DNA from: Albidovulum sediminis
GTDB lineage: Bacteria > Pseudomonadota > Alphaproteobacteria > Rhodobacterales > Rhodobacteraceae
DNA length: 64,000 nt
Direction of reading: 5' to 3'
NCBI RefSeq assembly: GCF_025380365.1
Contig: NZ_JAOCQF010000001.1
Span: 992,001 to 1,056,000 of the forward strand
In this document: positions 17,668 through 27,038 of the stretch, piece by piece
Position numbering within the stretch: the first letter of the stretch is position 1
How the letters are laid out: each line of letters begins with the position of its first letter
Translations under genes and position numbers: made by a program
The notes under the pieces: generated by a model
Databases searched by the model: none
The model's input: only the letters and a program-made list of their open reading frames with translations
Told to the model about the DNA's origin: nothing

Positions 17668-17805
17668 ATGATACGGATACTGAAGGTGCTGGCGACGTTG
17701 ACGGTGCTCGGTTTTGCCGGGCTCGTGGGCTACGCCTATCTCGGCGACATGTCGCCCGCACGGCAGGACATCCGTGAACCGGTCGAACTGAATGTGGGCG
17801 GATAG
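17668..17805 (+). CDS. Small single-span membrane protein, 45 residues
   Basis: A short gene with one hydrophobic span (ILKVLATLTVLGFAGLVGYA), then YLGDMSPARQDIREPVELNV and a stop. The pattern of a membrane span, the YLGD motif and a short proline-containing tail recalls small Rhodobacterales proteins I have seen at this position beside aroK and xerD. The ATG follows GATAGGCAGGACGC, a plausible ribosome site. Its end overlaps the start of the next gene by 14 bases, which supports real translation. Function is unknown. Confidence 0.65.
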   Translation: MIRILKVLATLTVLGFAGLVGYAYLGDMSPARQDIREPVELNVGG

Positions 17806-19363
17806 GCTGGCCCGCGGCCCGGTTTTGGCGGGGCTGCTAACGGGGCTGCTGGCGGGGCTTTTGCCGGCCGCGGCCGGTGCGGAGGCGCCGCTTTCGGCGA
17901 TCGACTGGCTGTCGCGCACGGTGCAGACGCCCGGCCCCGGCCCCGGCGAGATCGCGGCCGCCGGAGAGGCGCCGGTGGCGGCGGGTGCGGCACCCGCGCA
18001 GATCGTCACCACCGTCATCGATGGGCCCAACCCCGACGCCATCGGCCTGCTGCCCGTCGCGACGACGGGGCTGCCGCGCACGCTCTGGGGCACCAGCACC
18101 AGCGAGGATCTGGCCCGGCTTCTGCGAGAGGAGCGGATCGACACCCTGCCGGCGATCCAGGGGCTTCTCTATGCGCTCCTGCTGGCCGAACTGGATCCGC
18201 CCGCGGATTCGGACGGCCGCGGCCTTGTCTACCTGGCCCGCATCGACCGGCTCTTGGACCTCGGCGCGCTCGACCCGGCGCTGTCGATGCTGGAGGGTCC
18301 GGCGATCCAGGCGCCGGAGCCGTTCCGCCGCTGGTTCGACGTTGCGCTCCTGACCGGGCAGGAGGACCGCGCCTGCGAGGTGATGCGGGAAACGCCCGAG
18401 ATCGCCCCCACCTTCCCCGCCCGTGTCTTCTGCCTGGCGCGCGGCGGCGACTGGAACGCGGCGGCGCTGTCGCTCAGGACCGGCGAGGCGCTGGGCTATG
18501 TCACGCCCGAGATGGGCGAGTTGCTGGCCCGCTTCCTCGACCCCGAGCTTTACGAGGGCGAGCCGCCGATCCCGGTGCCGCAACGCCCCTCGCCGCTGGT
18601 GCTGCGCCTGATGGAGGCGATCGGGGAACCGATGCAGACGACGACGCTGCCGGTCGCCTTCGCGCAATCCGACCTGCGCTCCAACGCGGGCTGGAAGACG
18701 CGGCTCGAGGCGGCCGAACGGCTGGCGCGCACCGGCGCGATCGAGGCCAACCGGCTGCTCGGCCTTTACACCGAACGGCAGGCCGCCGCCTCGGGCGGGG
18801 TCTGGGACCGGGTCGAGGCGGTGCAGCGGTTCGACACCGCGATCTCCGCGCAGGACCCCGTCGCGGTCGCCGCCGCTCTGCCCGAAGTCTGGCGCCATAT
18901 GGAGCGGAGCGAGCTTGAGGTGCCCTTCGCCACGCTCTTCGGGGCCGACCTGTCGCAGCTGCCGCTGACCGGGGCGGCGGGCGCCCTGGCCTTCCGGATC
19001 GGGCTCCTCTCGCCCGACTACGAACGCATTGCCCGCGACCGCACGCCGCTTGGCGGGATCGAGCCCTTCCTGATCGGCATCGCCCGCGGCGACCTCGACG
19101 GCATCACCCCACCCGATCCGGTCGCGGGCGCGGTCAAGGCCGCGTTTTCCCGCGGCGCGCGCCTGAGCGAAAGCTATGCCCGCCTGGTTGCCGAGAACCG
19201 CCTGGGCGAGGCGCTGCTGATCGCCATCGGCGATATCACCGACGGCGCGCGGGGCGACCTGCGCGACGTCACCGCGGGGCTTTACCTGCTGCGCCATGTC
19301 GGGCTTGAATCGGTGGCGCGGCGGGCCGGGCTGGAACTCCTTCTCCTCGAACGGCGCGGCTGA
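17792..19363 (+). CDS. Secreted helical-repeat-like protein, function unknown
   Basis: A 523-residue protein with a signal peptide (LAGLLTGLLAGLLPAAAGAEA) and no other clear membrane span. The body is rich in alanine, leucine and paired helices (for example AALDPALSMLEGP-like units, LAGRAGDWNAAALSL-like units near residues 215-230), which suggests TPR-like helical hairpins, but I cannot assign a family. It lies between the 45-residue membrane protein and xerD, four bases before xerD's ATG, so the three genes probably form one transcript. The location suggests a periplasmic role; nothing shows a catalytic site. Confidence 0.8.
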   Translation: MWADRLARGPVLAGLLTGLLAGLLPAAAGAEAPLSAIDWLSRTVQTPGPGPGEIAAAGEAPVAAGAAPAQIVTTVIDGPNPDAIGLLPVATTGLPRTLWGTSTSEDLARLLREERIDTLPAIQGLLYALLLAELDPPADSDGRGLVYLARIDRLLDLGALDPALSMLEGPAIQAPEPFRRWFDVALLTGQEDRACEVMRETPEIAPTFPARVFCLARGGDWNAAALSLRTGEALGYVTPEMGELLARFLDPELYEGEPPIPVPQRPSPLVLRLMEAIGEPMQTTTLPVAFAQSDLRSNAGWKTRLEAAERLARTGAIEANRLLGLYTERQAAASGGVWDRVEAVQRFDTAISAQDPVAVAAALPEVWRHMERSELEVPFATLFGADLSQLPLTGAAGALAFRIGLLSPDYERIARDRTPLGGIEPFLIGIARGDLDGITPPDPVAGAVKAAFSRGARLSESYARLVAENRLGEALLIAIGDITDGARGDLRDVTAGLYLLRHVGLESVARRAGLELLLLERRG

Positions 19364-19367
19364 GGCG

Positions 19368-20294
19368 ATGGAGCGTCGCATCTCCGCTTTCCTCGAAGCG
19401 CAGGCGGCCGAGGGCGGCGCCGCGCGCAACACCCTTCTCGCCTACGGGCGCGACCTGCGCGACTTCGCCGGCTGGCTGGCGCACCGCGGGCTCGACTTCG
19501 AGCGCGCCGGACAGGGCGACATCGAATCCTACCTCGTCTCCTGCGACGCGCAGGGCCTGTCGAAGGCCACGCGCGCACGCCGCCTGTCGGCGATCCGGCA
19601 ACTTTACCGCTTCGCGTACGAGGACGGCTGGCGCACCGACAACCCGGCGATCCGCCTCTCCGGCCCCGGCCGCGACCGGCGCCTGCCCGGCACGCTGACC
19701 ACCGCGGAGGTCGACGCGCTGCTGGCCACCGCCGCCGGCCATGGCCGCACCGGGGCGGAGCGTCTGCGCAACGCCTGCCTGCTCGAGGTGCTCTATGCGA
19801 CCGGGATGCGGGTGAGCGAACTGGTCGCGCTCCCCGTCGCCGCCGCGCGCGGCGACCCGCGCATGCTGCTGGTCCGCGGCAAGGGCGGGAAGGAACGGAT
19901 GGTCCCGCTCTCCGCCCCCGCCCGCGCGGCGCTGTCCGCCTGGCTCGGGCACCGCGACGCCGAGGAAGAGGCGGCCCGGATCGCTCGGCGCGCCCAACCC
20001 TCGCGCCACCTCTTCCCCTCCGCAGGCGCCGCCGGGCACCTGACGCGGCAGGCGTTCCACGCGCTCCTCAAGGACATCGCGGTGCGCGCCGGCATCCCGC
20101 CCGCCCGCGTCTCGCCGCACAAGCTGCGCCACGCCTTCGCGACGCATCTTCTGGCCGGCGGCGCGGACCTGCGCACGATCCAGACGCTTCTGGGCCATGC
20201 CGACGTGTCAACCACGGAAATCTATACCCATGTCCTCGACGAACGGCTGAGGGCGCTGGTGCTTGACCATCACCCGCTGGCGCGGGACGCTTGA
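19368..20294 (+). CDS. xerD: Tyrosine recombinase XerD
   Basis: A 308-residue site-specific recombinase that resolves chromosome dimers at dif together with XerC. It has the SAM-like N-terminal DNA-binding domain (about residues 1-95) and a catalytic domain with all expected residues: R in YATGMRVSEL (near 146), K in GKGGKERMVPL, HKLRHAFATHLL (near 250), GHADVSTTEIYTHV with the nucleophilic tyrosine near 285. The length and position beside aroK argue for housekeeping XerD and against an island integrase. The ATG lies four bases after the upstream stop. Confidence 0.95.
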   Translation: MERRISAFLEAQAAEGGAARNTLLAYGRDLRDFAGWLAHRGLDFERAGQGDIESYLVSCDAQGLSKATRARRLSAIRQLYRFAYEDGWRTDNPAIRLSGPGRDRRLPGTLTTAEVDALLATAAGHGRTGAERLRNACLLEVLYATGMRVSELVALPVAAARGDPRMLLVRGKGGKERMVPLSAPARAALSAWLGHRDAEEEAARIARRAQPSRHLFPSAGAAGHLTRQAFHALLKDIAVRAGIPPARVSPHKLRHAFATHLLAGGADLRTIQTLLGHADVSTTEIYTHVLDERLRALVLDHHPLARDA

Positions 20295-20342
20295 ACCGGA
20301 CCGGGCGGCATCCCATAAAGGACCGGTCACACAGGAAAATCC

Positions 20343-21647
20343 ATGGAACCCGTATCCCCCTTCGACACCGCCTTCTGGCTCACGACCGGCGGTATCGCCG
20401 TCCTTCTGATGCTATCGGCCTTCTTCTCCGGCTCGGAGACCGCGCTGACGGCGGCCTCGCGCGGGAAGCTTCGGGCGCAGGCCGACCGCGGCAGCAAGGG
20501 CGCAGCGGTCGCCCTCCGGGTGACCGAGGACAACGAGCGGCTGATCGGCGCGGTGCTCTTGGGCAACAACGTCGTCAACATCCTGTCGGCCTCGCTCGCC
20601 ACCGCGCTGCTGACGCGCATCTTCGGCGACAGCGGCGTGGCGCTGGCGACGCTGGTGATGACCGCGCTCGTCCTCATCTTCTCCGAGGTGCTGCCCAAGA
20701 CCTGGGCGATCACCATGCCCGAGACCGCCGCCTCGATCGTCGCCCGCCCGATCCGCATGGTGGTGATCCTGCTCTCTCCGGTCGTCTCGATGATCCGCCT
20801 GCTGGTGCGGCTGATGCTGATGGCCTTCGGCGTGCGCACCGACCCCGACAGCCACATCCTGTCGCTGCGCGAGGAGATCGCGGGTGCCCTCGCGCTCGGC
20901 CATTCCGAAGGCGCGGTGCAGAAGGAGGACCGCGACCGGCTTCTGGGCGCGCTCGACCTCTCCGACCGCACGGTGGAGGAGGTAATGCGCCACCGCTCCA
21001 AGATCGAGATGATCGACCTTGACGCCGCCCCCGACGCGATCCTGTCGGCCGTCCTCGCCTCGCCGCATTCGCGCCTGCCGCTCTACCGGGGGGAGCGCGA
21101 CAACGTGCTGGGCGTGATCCACGCCAAGGATCTCCTGCGCGCGGTCGACAAGACCCTGCGCGGCGGCGACGGCACCCTCGTCGCGCTGAAGGACCTCGAC
21201 ATCCTGGCGGTGGCGATGAAGCCCTATTTCGTCCCCGAAACCACGCCGCTGGACGAACAGATGCGCGAATTCCTCAAGCGACGCAGCCACTTCGCCCTTG
21301 TCGTGGACGAATATGGCGAACTGCGCGGCCTGATCACGCTCGAAGACATCCTCGAGGAGATCGTCGGCCAGATCGCCGACGAATTCGACATCGACGCCGA
21401 ACACCCGATCAAGGCGGCCGAGAACGGCGAGGTGGCGGTGGACGGCGCGATGACGATCCGCGACCTCAACCGCGCGATGGACTGGTCGCTCCCGGACGAG
21501 GAGGCCAACACCATCGCCGGCCTCGTCATCCACGAGGCGCAGATGATCCCGACCGAGGGGCAGGTGTTTTCGTTCCACGGCTTCCGCTTCGAGGTGGCAA
21601 GCCGCAAGGAAAACCGCATCACCCGGCTGAAGATCCGCCCGCTTTAG
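20343..21647 (+). CDS. CNNM/CorC-type membrane protein (DUF21, CBS pair, transporter-associated domain)
   Basis: A 434-residue membrane protein of the HlyC/CorC (hemolysin-like) family, now linked to magnesium and cobalt transport. The N-terminal DUF21 membrane domain includes MLSAFFSGSETALTAASRGK, LGNNVVNILSASLA and LIFSEVLPKTWAI. A CBS pair follows (around VMRHRSKIEMIDLD and FALVVDEYGELRGLITLEDI), and then the acidic CorC_HlyC domain (AENGEVAVDGAMTIRDLNRA) that ends the protein. It starts 48 bases after xerD and may be co-transcribed with it. Confidence 0.93.
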   Translation: MEPVSPFDTAFWLTTGGIAVLLMLSAFFSGSETALTAASRGKLRAQADRGSKGAAVALRVTEDNERLIGAVLLGNNVVNILSASLATALLTRIFGDSGVALATLVMTALVLIFSEVLPKTWAITMPETAASIVARPIRMVVILLSPVVSMIRLLVRLMLMAFGVRTDPDSHILSLREEIAGALALGHSEGAVQKEDRDRLLGALDLSDRTVEEVMRHRSKIEMIDLDAAPDAILSAVLASPHSRLPLYRGERDNVLGVIHAKDLLRAVDKTLRGGDGTLVALKDLDILAVAMKPYFVPETTPLDEQMREFLKRRSHFALVVDEYGELRGLITLEDILEEIVGQIADEFDIDAEHPIKAAENGEVAVDGAMTIRDLNRAMDWSLPDEEANTIAGLVIHEAQMIPTEGQVFSFHGFRFEVASRKENRITRLKIRPL

Positions 21648-21715
21648 CGCCCGGACCGGCGGGCGGGCGCGGAAAACCCCGCCTGCCCCCCTAGCCGGCC
21701 CCCACAGCCTGCCTC

Positions 21716-23278
<1,563 letters not shown>

Positions 23279-23284
23279 AGCGAC

Positions 23285-23290
23285 CCTCCT
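23285..23290 (-). promoter_or_regulatory. Strong ribosome binding site for the HerA-like gene
   Basis: AGGAGG on the minus strand, six bases before GTG at 23278. It decides the start against the longer frame beginning at 23317. Confidence 0.7.
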
Positions 23291-23423
23291 TCCGAAGCCC
23301 CCAGACTGCCCCGACAATACCCGCTTGACCGCATCGTGCCAGCCCGAAACCGCGGCCCGCGATGCTGTCCGGCAGGGCGGTTTCCACGGCTGTAAACTTT
23401 TCGATAAGCGTCAAGATTTGCTG

Positions 23424-23452
23424 TTGACGGATCGGGGCGAAGTTACTAGCGT
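23424..23452 (+). promoter_or_regulatory. Candidate sigma-70 promoter of a small RNA
   Basis: TTGACG at 23424-23429, a 17-base spacer and TAGCGT at 23447-23452. It lies in the 427-base gap between the HerA-like gene and the divergent IalB-like gene and is followed within about 70 bases by a strong terminator. Confidence 0.5.
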
Positions 23453-23458
23453 TCGGCC

Positions 23459-23530
23459 CAATGACAAAGTCGGCCAGTCCGACAGGGAGCGATGAAATTG
23501 GAAAAGGGCCTGCCTGCGGGCCCTTTTCTC
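23459..23530 (+). ncRNA. Candidate small RNA with two hairpins
   Basis: The predicted transcript is about 70 nt, from just after TAGCGT to the end of the terminator. It folds into hairpin GTCGG-CCAGT-CCGAC (23469-23483), a purine-rich single-stranded linker containing GGGAGCGATGAAATTGG, and the terminator stem AAAAGGGCC/GGCCCTTTT. The linker could pair with or mimic ribosome sites. The rest of the gap (23279-23423 and 23531-23705) shows no gene. A short leader peptide starting at ATG 23492 and running into the terminator is the competing reading. Confidence 0.45.
23502..23530 (+). terminator. Rho-independent terminator
   Basis: A nine-base perfect stem with arms AAAAGGGCC (23502-23510) and GGCCCTTTT (23519-23527), an eight-base loop, and a T tract formed by the second arm. 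It lies 179 bases before the IalB-like ATG, so it closes a separate short transcript. Confidence 0.75.
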
Positions 23531-23705
23531 GTTTTCTGGGCGCCGCCGCGACCCGCCCCTCTCCGGCCTGTCCGCGCCACCAGGCCCGCCCCTGCGGCTG
23601 AGCGGAAAGCCGCCTCTTTTTTCGCAGGTCAGGAAAGCGAAGGCCTGACACCGGACGGCGGGCGTGGTAAGCCGCGCCGAACCCCGAACCAAGCAGGGAA
23701 AGACC

Positions 23706-24344
23706 ATGATCCACCTGAGCAGAACGCTGGCCATCGTCGCCGCCATAGGGCTTGCGGCCCCGATCTGGGCGCAGACCGAAGGCACGACCGCGCCCGAAAC
23801 CACGACCGCGCCCGATCCGGCGGCGGCGACCGAAACCCCGGCACCTTCGGGCGTCTCGGTCAGCGAGCGGCCGGCGGAGGCCGAGGAAGGCATCGACGGC
23901 TATCTCGCGTCCGAGCACGGCTCCTGGCAGGTTCGCTGCCTGCAGGCGCAGGACGGCTCCGACCCCTGCCAGATGTACCAGCTCGTCCAGGACGAGAACG
24001 GCAACAGCGTGGCCGACATGCTGGTGCTGCTGCCCGCCGAGGGCGAGGACGCCGCCGCCTTCATCCAGATTTCCGCGCCGCTCGCCTCGCTCCTGCCCGC
24101 GGGTATCGCGGTCTCGGTCGACGGGGCCGCGCCGAAGCGGCTGCCCTATCTGTGGTGCACGCAGCGCGGCTGCGTCACCCGCGCCCAGCTGACGGCGGCC
24201 GAACTTGACGGGCTGAAGAAGGGCAAGGCCTTCAGCGCGGTGATGGTCCCCGCCGTCGCCCCGGACAAGCAGGTGACCGCGTCCTTCTCGCTCGAAGGGT
24301 TCACCGCCGCTTTCGACGCGCTGGCCGCGACCGCGCAGAAGTGA
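23706..24344 (+). CDS. Invasion-associated locus B (IalB) family protein
   Basis: A 212-residue exported protein. A signal peptide (RTLAIVAAIGLAAPIWA) is followed by a threonine/proline-rich stretch (TTAPETTTAPDPAAATETPA) and the IalB domain beginning at SWQVRCLQAQDGSDPCQMYQ. The conserved cysteine pairs (QVRC...DPC and LWCTQRGCVTR) are typical of this periplasmic family. The name comes from Bartonella; in free-living Rhodobacterales the family is common and no invasion role is implied. CAGGGAAAG precedes the ATG. Confidence 0.88.
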   Translation: MIHLSRTLAIVAAIGLAAPIWAQTEGTTAPETTTAPDPAAATETPAPSGVSVSERPAEAEEGIDGYLASEHGSWQVRCLQAQDGSDPCQMYQLVQDENGNSVADMLVLLPAEGEDAAAFIQISAPLASLLPAGIAVSVDGAAPKRLPYLWCTQRGCVTRAQLTAAELDGLKKGKAFSAVMVPAVAPDKQVTASFSLEGFTAAFDALAATAQK

Positions 24345-24401
24345 TCCAGCGTTCCCGGCCCCGCCGGAGCTGACGCCGCCCGCAGGGGCGGCGTCTTGCG
24401 T

Positions 24402-25601
24402 TCAGGCGGCCCTCAGCGCCAGAACGGCGTTGAGGCCGCCGAAGGCGAAGGCGTTCGAGAGTGCCGCGCCCACCTGCGCGCGGCGGGCCTGTCCGCAGAC
24501 GACATCGAGGGCGCAATCGGGGTCGAGGCTCCGCACCCCGGCGGTCGGCGCGATCACCCCCTGCCCCAGCGCCAGCAGCACCGCCAGCAGTTCGACCGCG
24601 CCCGCCGCGCCGATCAGGTGCCCGTGCAGCGACTTGGTCGACGAGACCGGGACGCGGCCGGCATCGGTGCCGAACACCGCGCGGATCGCCGCGCATTCGC
24701 TGCGGTCGTTCAGCGGCGTGCCAGTGCCGTGGGCGTTGATGTAGCCGATCTCGGAAGGCGCCAGCCCCGCATCCCCTAGTGCCGCCCGCATGGCGGCGGC
24801 CGCGCCCTCGGGATCGGGTGCAACGATGTCGCCCGCGTCGGCGGTCATGCCGAAACCCGCGATCTCGGCCAGGATCGGGGCGCCCCGGGCCAGCGCGCGG
24901 TCACGCTCCTCAAGCACGAAGACGGCCGCGCCCTCGCCCATCACCATGCCGTCGCGGCTGGCGCAGAACGGGCGGCAGCCGGTTTCGGACAGAACGCGCA
25001 GCCCCTCCCAAGCCTTGATGCCGCCGAAGGTCAGCATCGCCTCGGACCCGCCGGCCAGCATCGCCGGCGCGGCGCCGGCGCGGATGGTCTGGAAGGCGAG
25101 GCCGATGGCATGGTTCGAGGCCGCGCAGGCGGTCGAGACGGTGAAGGCCGGCCCCTTCAGCCCGAAGGCCATCGTCAGGTGCGAGGTCGCGGCACTGGCC
25201 ATCAGGCGGGGCACGGTGAAGGGATGGACCCGCGCCGCACCCTCGGCGAAGACGGCGTGATAGGCGGCCTCGGAGGAGGCGAGCCCGCCGCCCGCGGTGC
25301 CAAGGATCACCCCTGCCCCGGGTCCGAGCGCGCCCGGCCCCGCCGCCTGCACCGCCTCGGCCGCGGCCACGAGCGCGAACTGGGCAAACCTGTCGCAGAG
25401 CGAGATCTGACGCGGGCTGAGGTGCGGCGCCGGGTCGAACCCCGTGACCGCGGCACCGATCCGCACCGAAAGGCGCCCGGCGCCGGGAAGGTCGAGCGGA
25501 CCGATGGCGCAGCGCCCCTCTGCCAGGGCCGCAATCGTGTCCGGAACCGTCAACCCCAGCGCGTTCACGGTGCCCGCGCCGGTGATGACCACACGCTTCA
25601 T
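24402..25601 (-). CDS. Beta-ketoacyl-ACP synthase (KAS I/II family)
   Basis: A 399-residue condensing enzyme with an intact Cys-His-His site: cysteine in VSTACAASNHAIG (near residue 158), histidines in INAHGTGTPLNDRSE (near 289) and STKSLHGHLIGAAGAVE (near 323). It extends acyl chains on ACP by two carbons with loss of CO2. Its start overlaps the stop of the dedicated acyl carrier protein gene (ATGA) and it lies downstream of lpxD. It is therefore more likely to build a special envelope acyl chain than to serve general fatty acid synthesis (inference). Confidence 0.93.
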   Translation of the reverse strand: MKRVVITGAGTVNALGLTVPDTIAALAEGRCAIGPLDLPGAGRLSVRIGAAVTGFDPAPHLSPRQISLCDRFAQFALVAAAEAVQAAGPGALGPGAGVILGTAGGGLASSEAAYHAVFAEGAARVHPFTVPRLMASAATSHLTMAFGLKGPAFTVSTACAASNHAIGLAFQTIRAGAAPAMLAGGSEAMLTFGGIKAWEGLRVLSETGCRPFCASRDGMVMGEGAAVFVLEERDRALARGAPILAEIAGFGMTADAGDIVAPDPEGAAAAMRAALGDAGLAPSEIGYINAHGTGTPLNDRSECAAIRAVFGTDAGRVPVSSTKSLHGHLIGAAGAVELLAVLLALGQGVIAPTAGVRSLDPDCALDVVCGQARRAQVGAALSNAFAFGGLNAVLALRAA

Positions 25602-25864
25602 GCAGCGGCCGGCCGCGCCCTCAGCGCTGCCACCCCCGCAACGATGCCCGCGACCGTCGAGAGATCGAAGTCCCGCTCCCGTCCCTCGGCTGCGGGCGCG
25701 AAGGGGATGGAGATGCCGAAGCGTTCCTCGAGCGCGAAGATCGTCTCGACCAGCCCGAGACTGTCGAGGCCAAGAGCGTCGATTCCGGTCTCCGGCCCGA
25801 TGGCCGCGGGCGCCACGCCCGACTGGCGCGCCAGGATGGCGATCACCTCGGCCTCAATCGTCAT
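25598..25864 (-). CDS. Acyl carrier protein
   Basis: An 88-residue ACP with the phosphopantetheine-attachment serine in DALGLDSLGLVETIFALEER. Helices 1 to 4 are recognisable, and the C-terminus is arginine/alanine-rich instead of acidic, unlike housekeeping AcpP. It overlaps the end of lpxD by eleven bases and its stop overlaps the KAS start, so it is probably dedicated to these partners. This arrangement is reminiscent of special ACPs used for unusual lipid A acyl chains, but the substrate is not readable. Confidence 0.9.
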   Translation of the reverse strand: MTIEAEVIAILARQSGVAPAAIGPETGIDALGLDSLGLVETIFALEERFGISIPFAPAAEGRERDFDLSTVAGIVAGVAALRARPAAA

Positions 25865-27005
25865 CGCCCTCGTCCCTTCGGCTGCCCTCGCCGCCGCCCT
25901 CGCCGCCGCCCTCGCCCCTGGCCTTGTCCGTCCCGAAGACGGCCAGGCGCAGGTCGCGGATCTGCTCGCCCATCCGGGCGAGGCGCCGAACGTGTTTCCA
26001 GAGCGAGATCTGCGTGTCCATGCGGATCGCGGGATAGCCCAGCAGCACGCGCCCCTTCGGCGCGTTCGACATGACGCGCGAGCCCGCCCCCACGATGACG
26101 TCGTCGCCGACGAAGATGTTGTCGACCACGCCCACCTGTCCGCCCATCACCACGCGGTCGCCGATCTTCACCGATCCGGCGATCCCGGTCTGGCCGCAAA
26201 GCAGGCAGTCGCGGCCGACGGTGACGTTGTGGCCAAGATGCACCTGATTGTCGAGTTTCGTGCCCGATCCGATGGAGGTGGCGCGGATGGTGCCGCGGTC
26301 GACGGTCGCGGTGGCGCCGATCTCCACGTCGTCGCCGATCTCGACCGTGCCGAGCGAATGGATGCGCGTCCAGGACTGCGGCCGGATCTCTCCGCGCTGG
26401 CCCAGCGTCTCGCGGATCTCCTCCGCCCCCGACTTCTCGGGCGTGACGAAGGAAAAGCCGTCGGCGCCGATGACCGCGTTCGGATGGCAGATGAAGCGGT
26501 CGCCGATCGTCACGCGCGGGCCGATCCAGGCGCCGGGCAGGATCAGCGCGTCATCGCCGATCCGCGTCTCGGCCTCGACCGAGACATGCGCGGCGATGCG
26601 GGCGCGGGCGCCGATGCGGGCCCCCCGGCCGATTTGGACGAAGGGGCCGATCGCCGCGCCCTCGCCGATCTCGGCCGTCGGGTCGATGACGGCCAGCGGA
26701 TGGATGCCGGGCGCGATCTCCGGCCCGGGGTCGAGGGCGCGGGTGATCCCGGCCATGGCGTAGCGCGGGCGCGGCACGAAAAGCGCGGCTTTCAGCCCCA
26801 GCGCCTGCCAGTCCGCACCGTCCCAGAGCACCGCCGCCAGCGCCTCGCCCTTGGCGAGGCCGGCGGCATATTTCGGGTCCATCGCCAGCGCCAGGTCGGC
26901 GGGCCCCGCCATCGCCGGTTCGGCCGCGCCCGCGATGCGCAGCGTGGCGTCGCCCTCCAGCCGGGCCCCCAGGGCCGCGGCGATGTCAGCAAGCGAATGG
27001 CTCAT
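25854..27005 (-). CDS. lpxD: UDP-3-O-(3-hydroxyacyl)glucosamine N-acyltransferase
   Basis: A 383-residue LpxD that adds the amide-linked 3-hydroxyacyl chain in lipid A synthesis. The N-terminal uridine-binding domain (residues 1-110) is followed by a left-handed beta helix of hexapeptide repeats (DPTAEIGEGAAIGPFVQIGR and so on). The catalytic histidine is in NQVHLGHNVTVGRDCLL, equivalent to E. coli His239. The C-terminal helix ends in an odd low-complexity tail (ARGEGGGEGGGEGSRRDEG), partly produced by overlap with the ACP start. The start lies 33 bases after the L,D-transpeptidase gene. Confidence 0.93.
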   Translation of the reverse strand: MSHSLADIAAALGARLEGDATLRIAGAAEPAMAGPADLALAMDPKYAAGLAKGEALAAVLWDGADWQALGLKAALFVPRPRYAMAGITRALDPGPEIAPGIHPLAVIDPTAEIGEGAAIGPFVQIGRGARIGARARIAAHVSVEAETRIGDDALILPGAWIGPRVTIGDRFICHPNAVIGADGFSFVTPEKSGAEEIRETLGQRGEIRPQSWTRIHSLGTVEIGDDVEIGATATVDRGTIRATSIGSGTKLDNQVHLGHNVTVGRDCLLCGQTGIAGSVKIGDRVVMGGQVGVVDNIFVGDDVIVGAGSRVMSNAPKGRVLLGYPAIRMDTQISLWKHVRRLARMGEQIRDLRLAVFGTDKARGEGGGEGGGEGSRRDEGDDD

Positions 27006-27038
27006 GCGTCCGATGTCCTCCGGGCCTCTGTCCCGGAT

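Noticed and set aside
19368-20294. XerD as the integrase of the tRNA-Arg island
   Set aside because: It lies 11 kb outside the repeat-bounded segment, is a standard-length XerD and sits beside aroK as in other Rhodobacterales.
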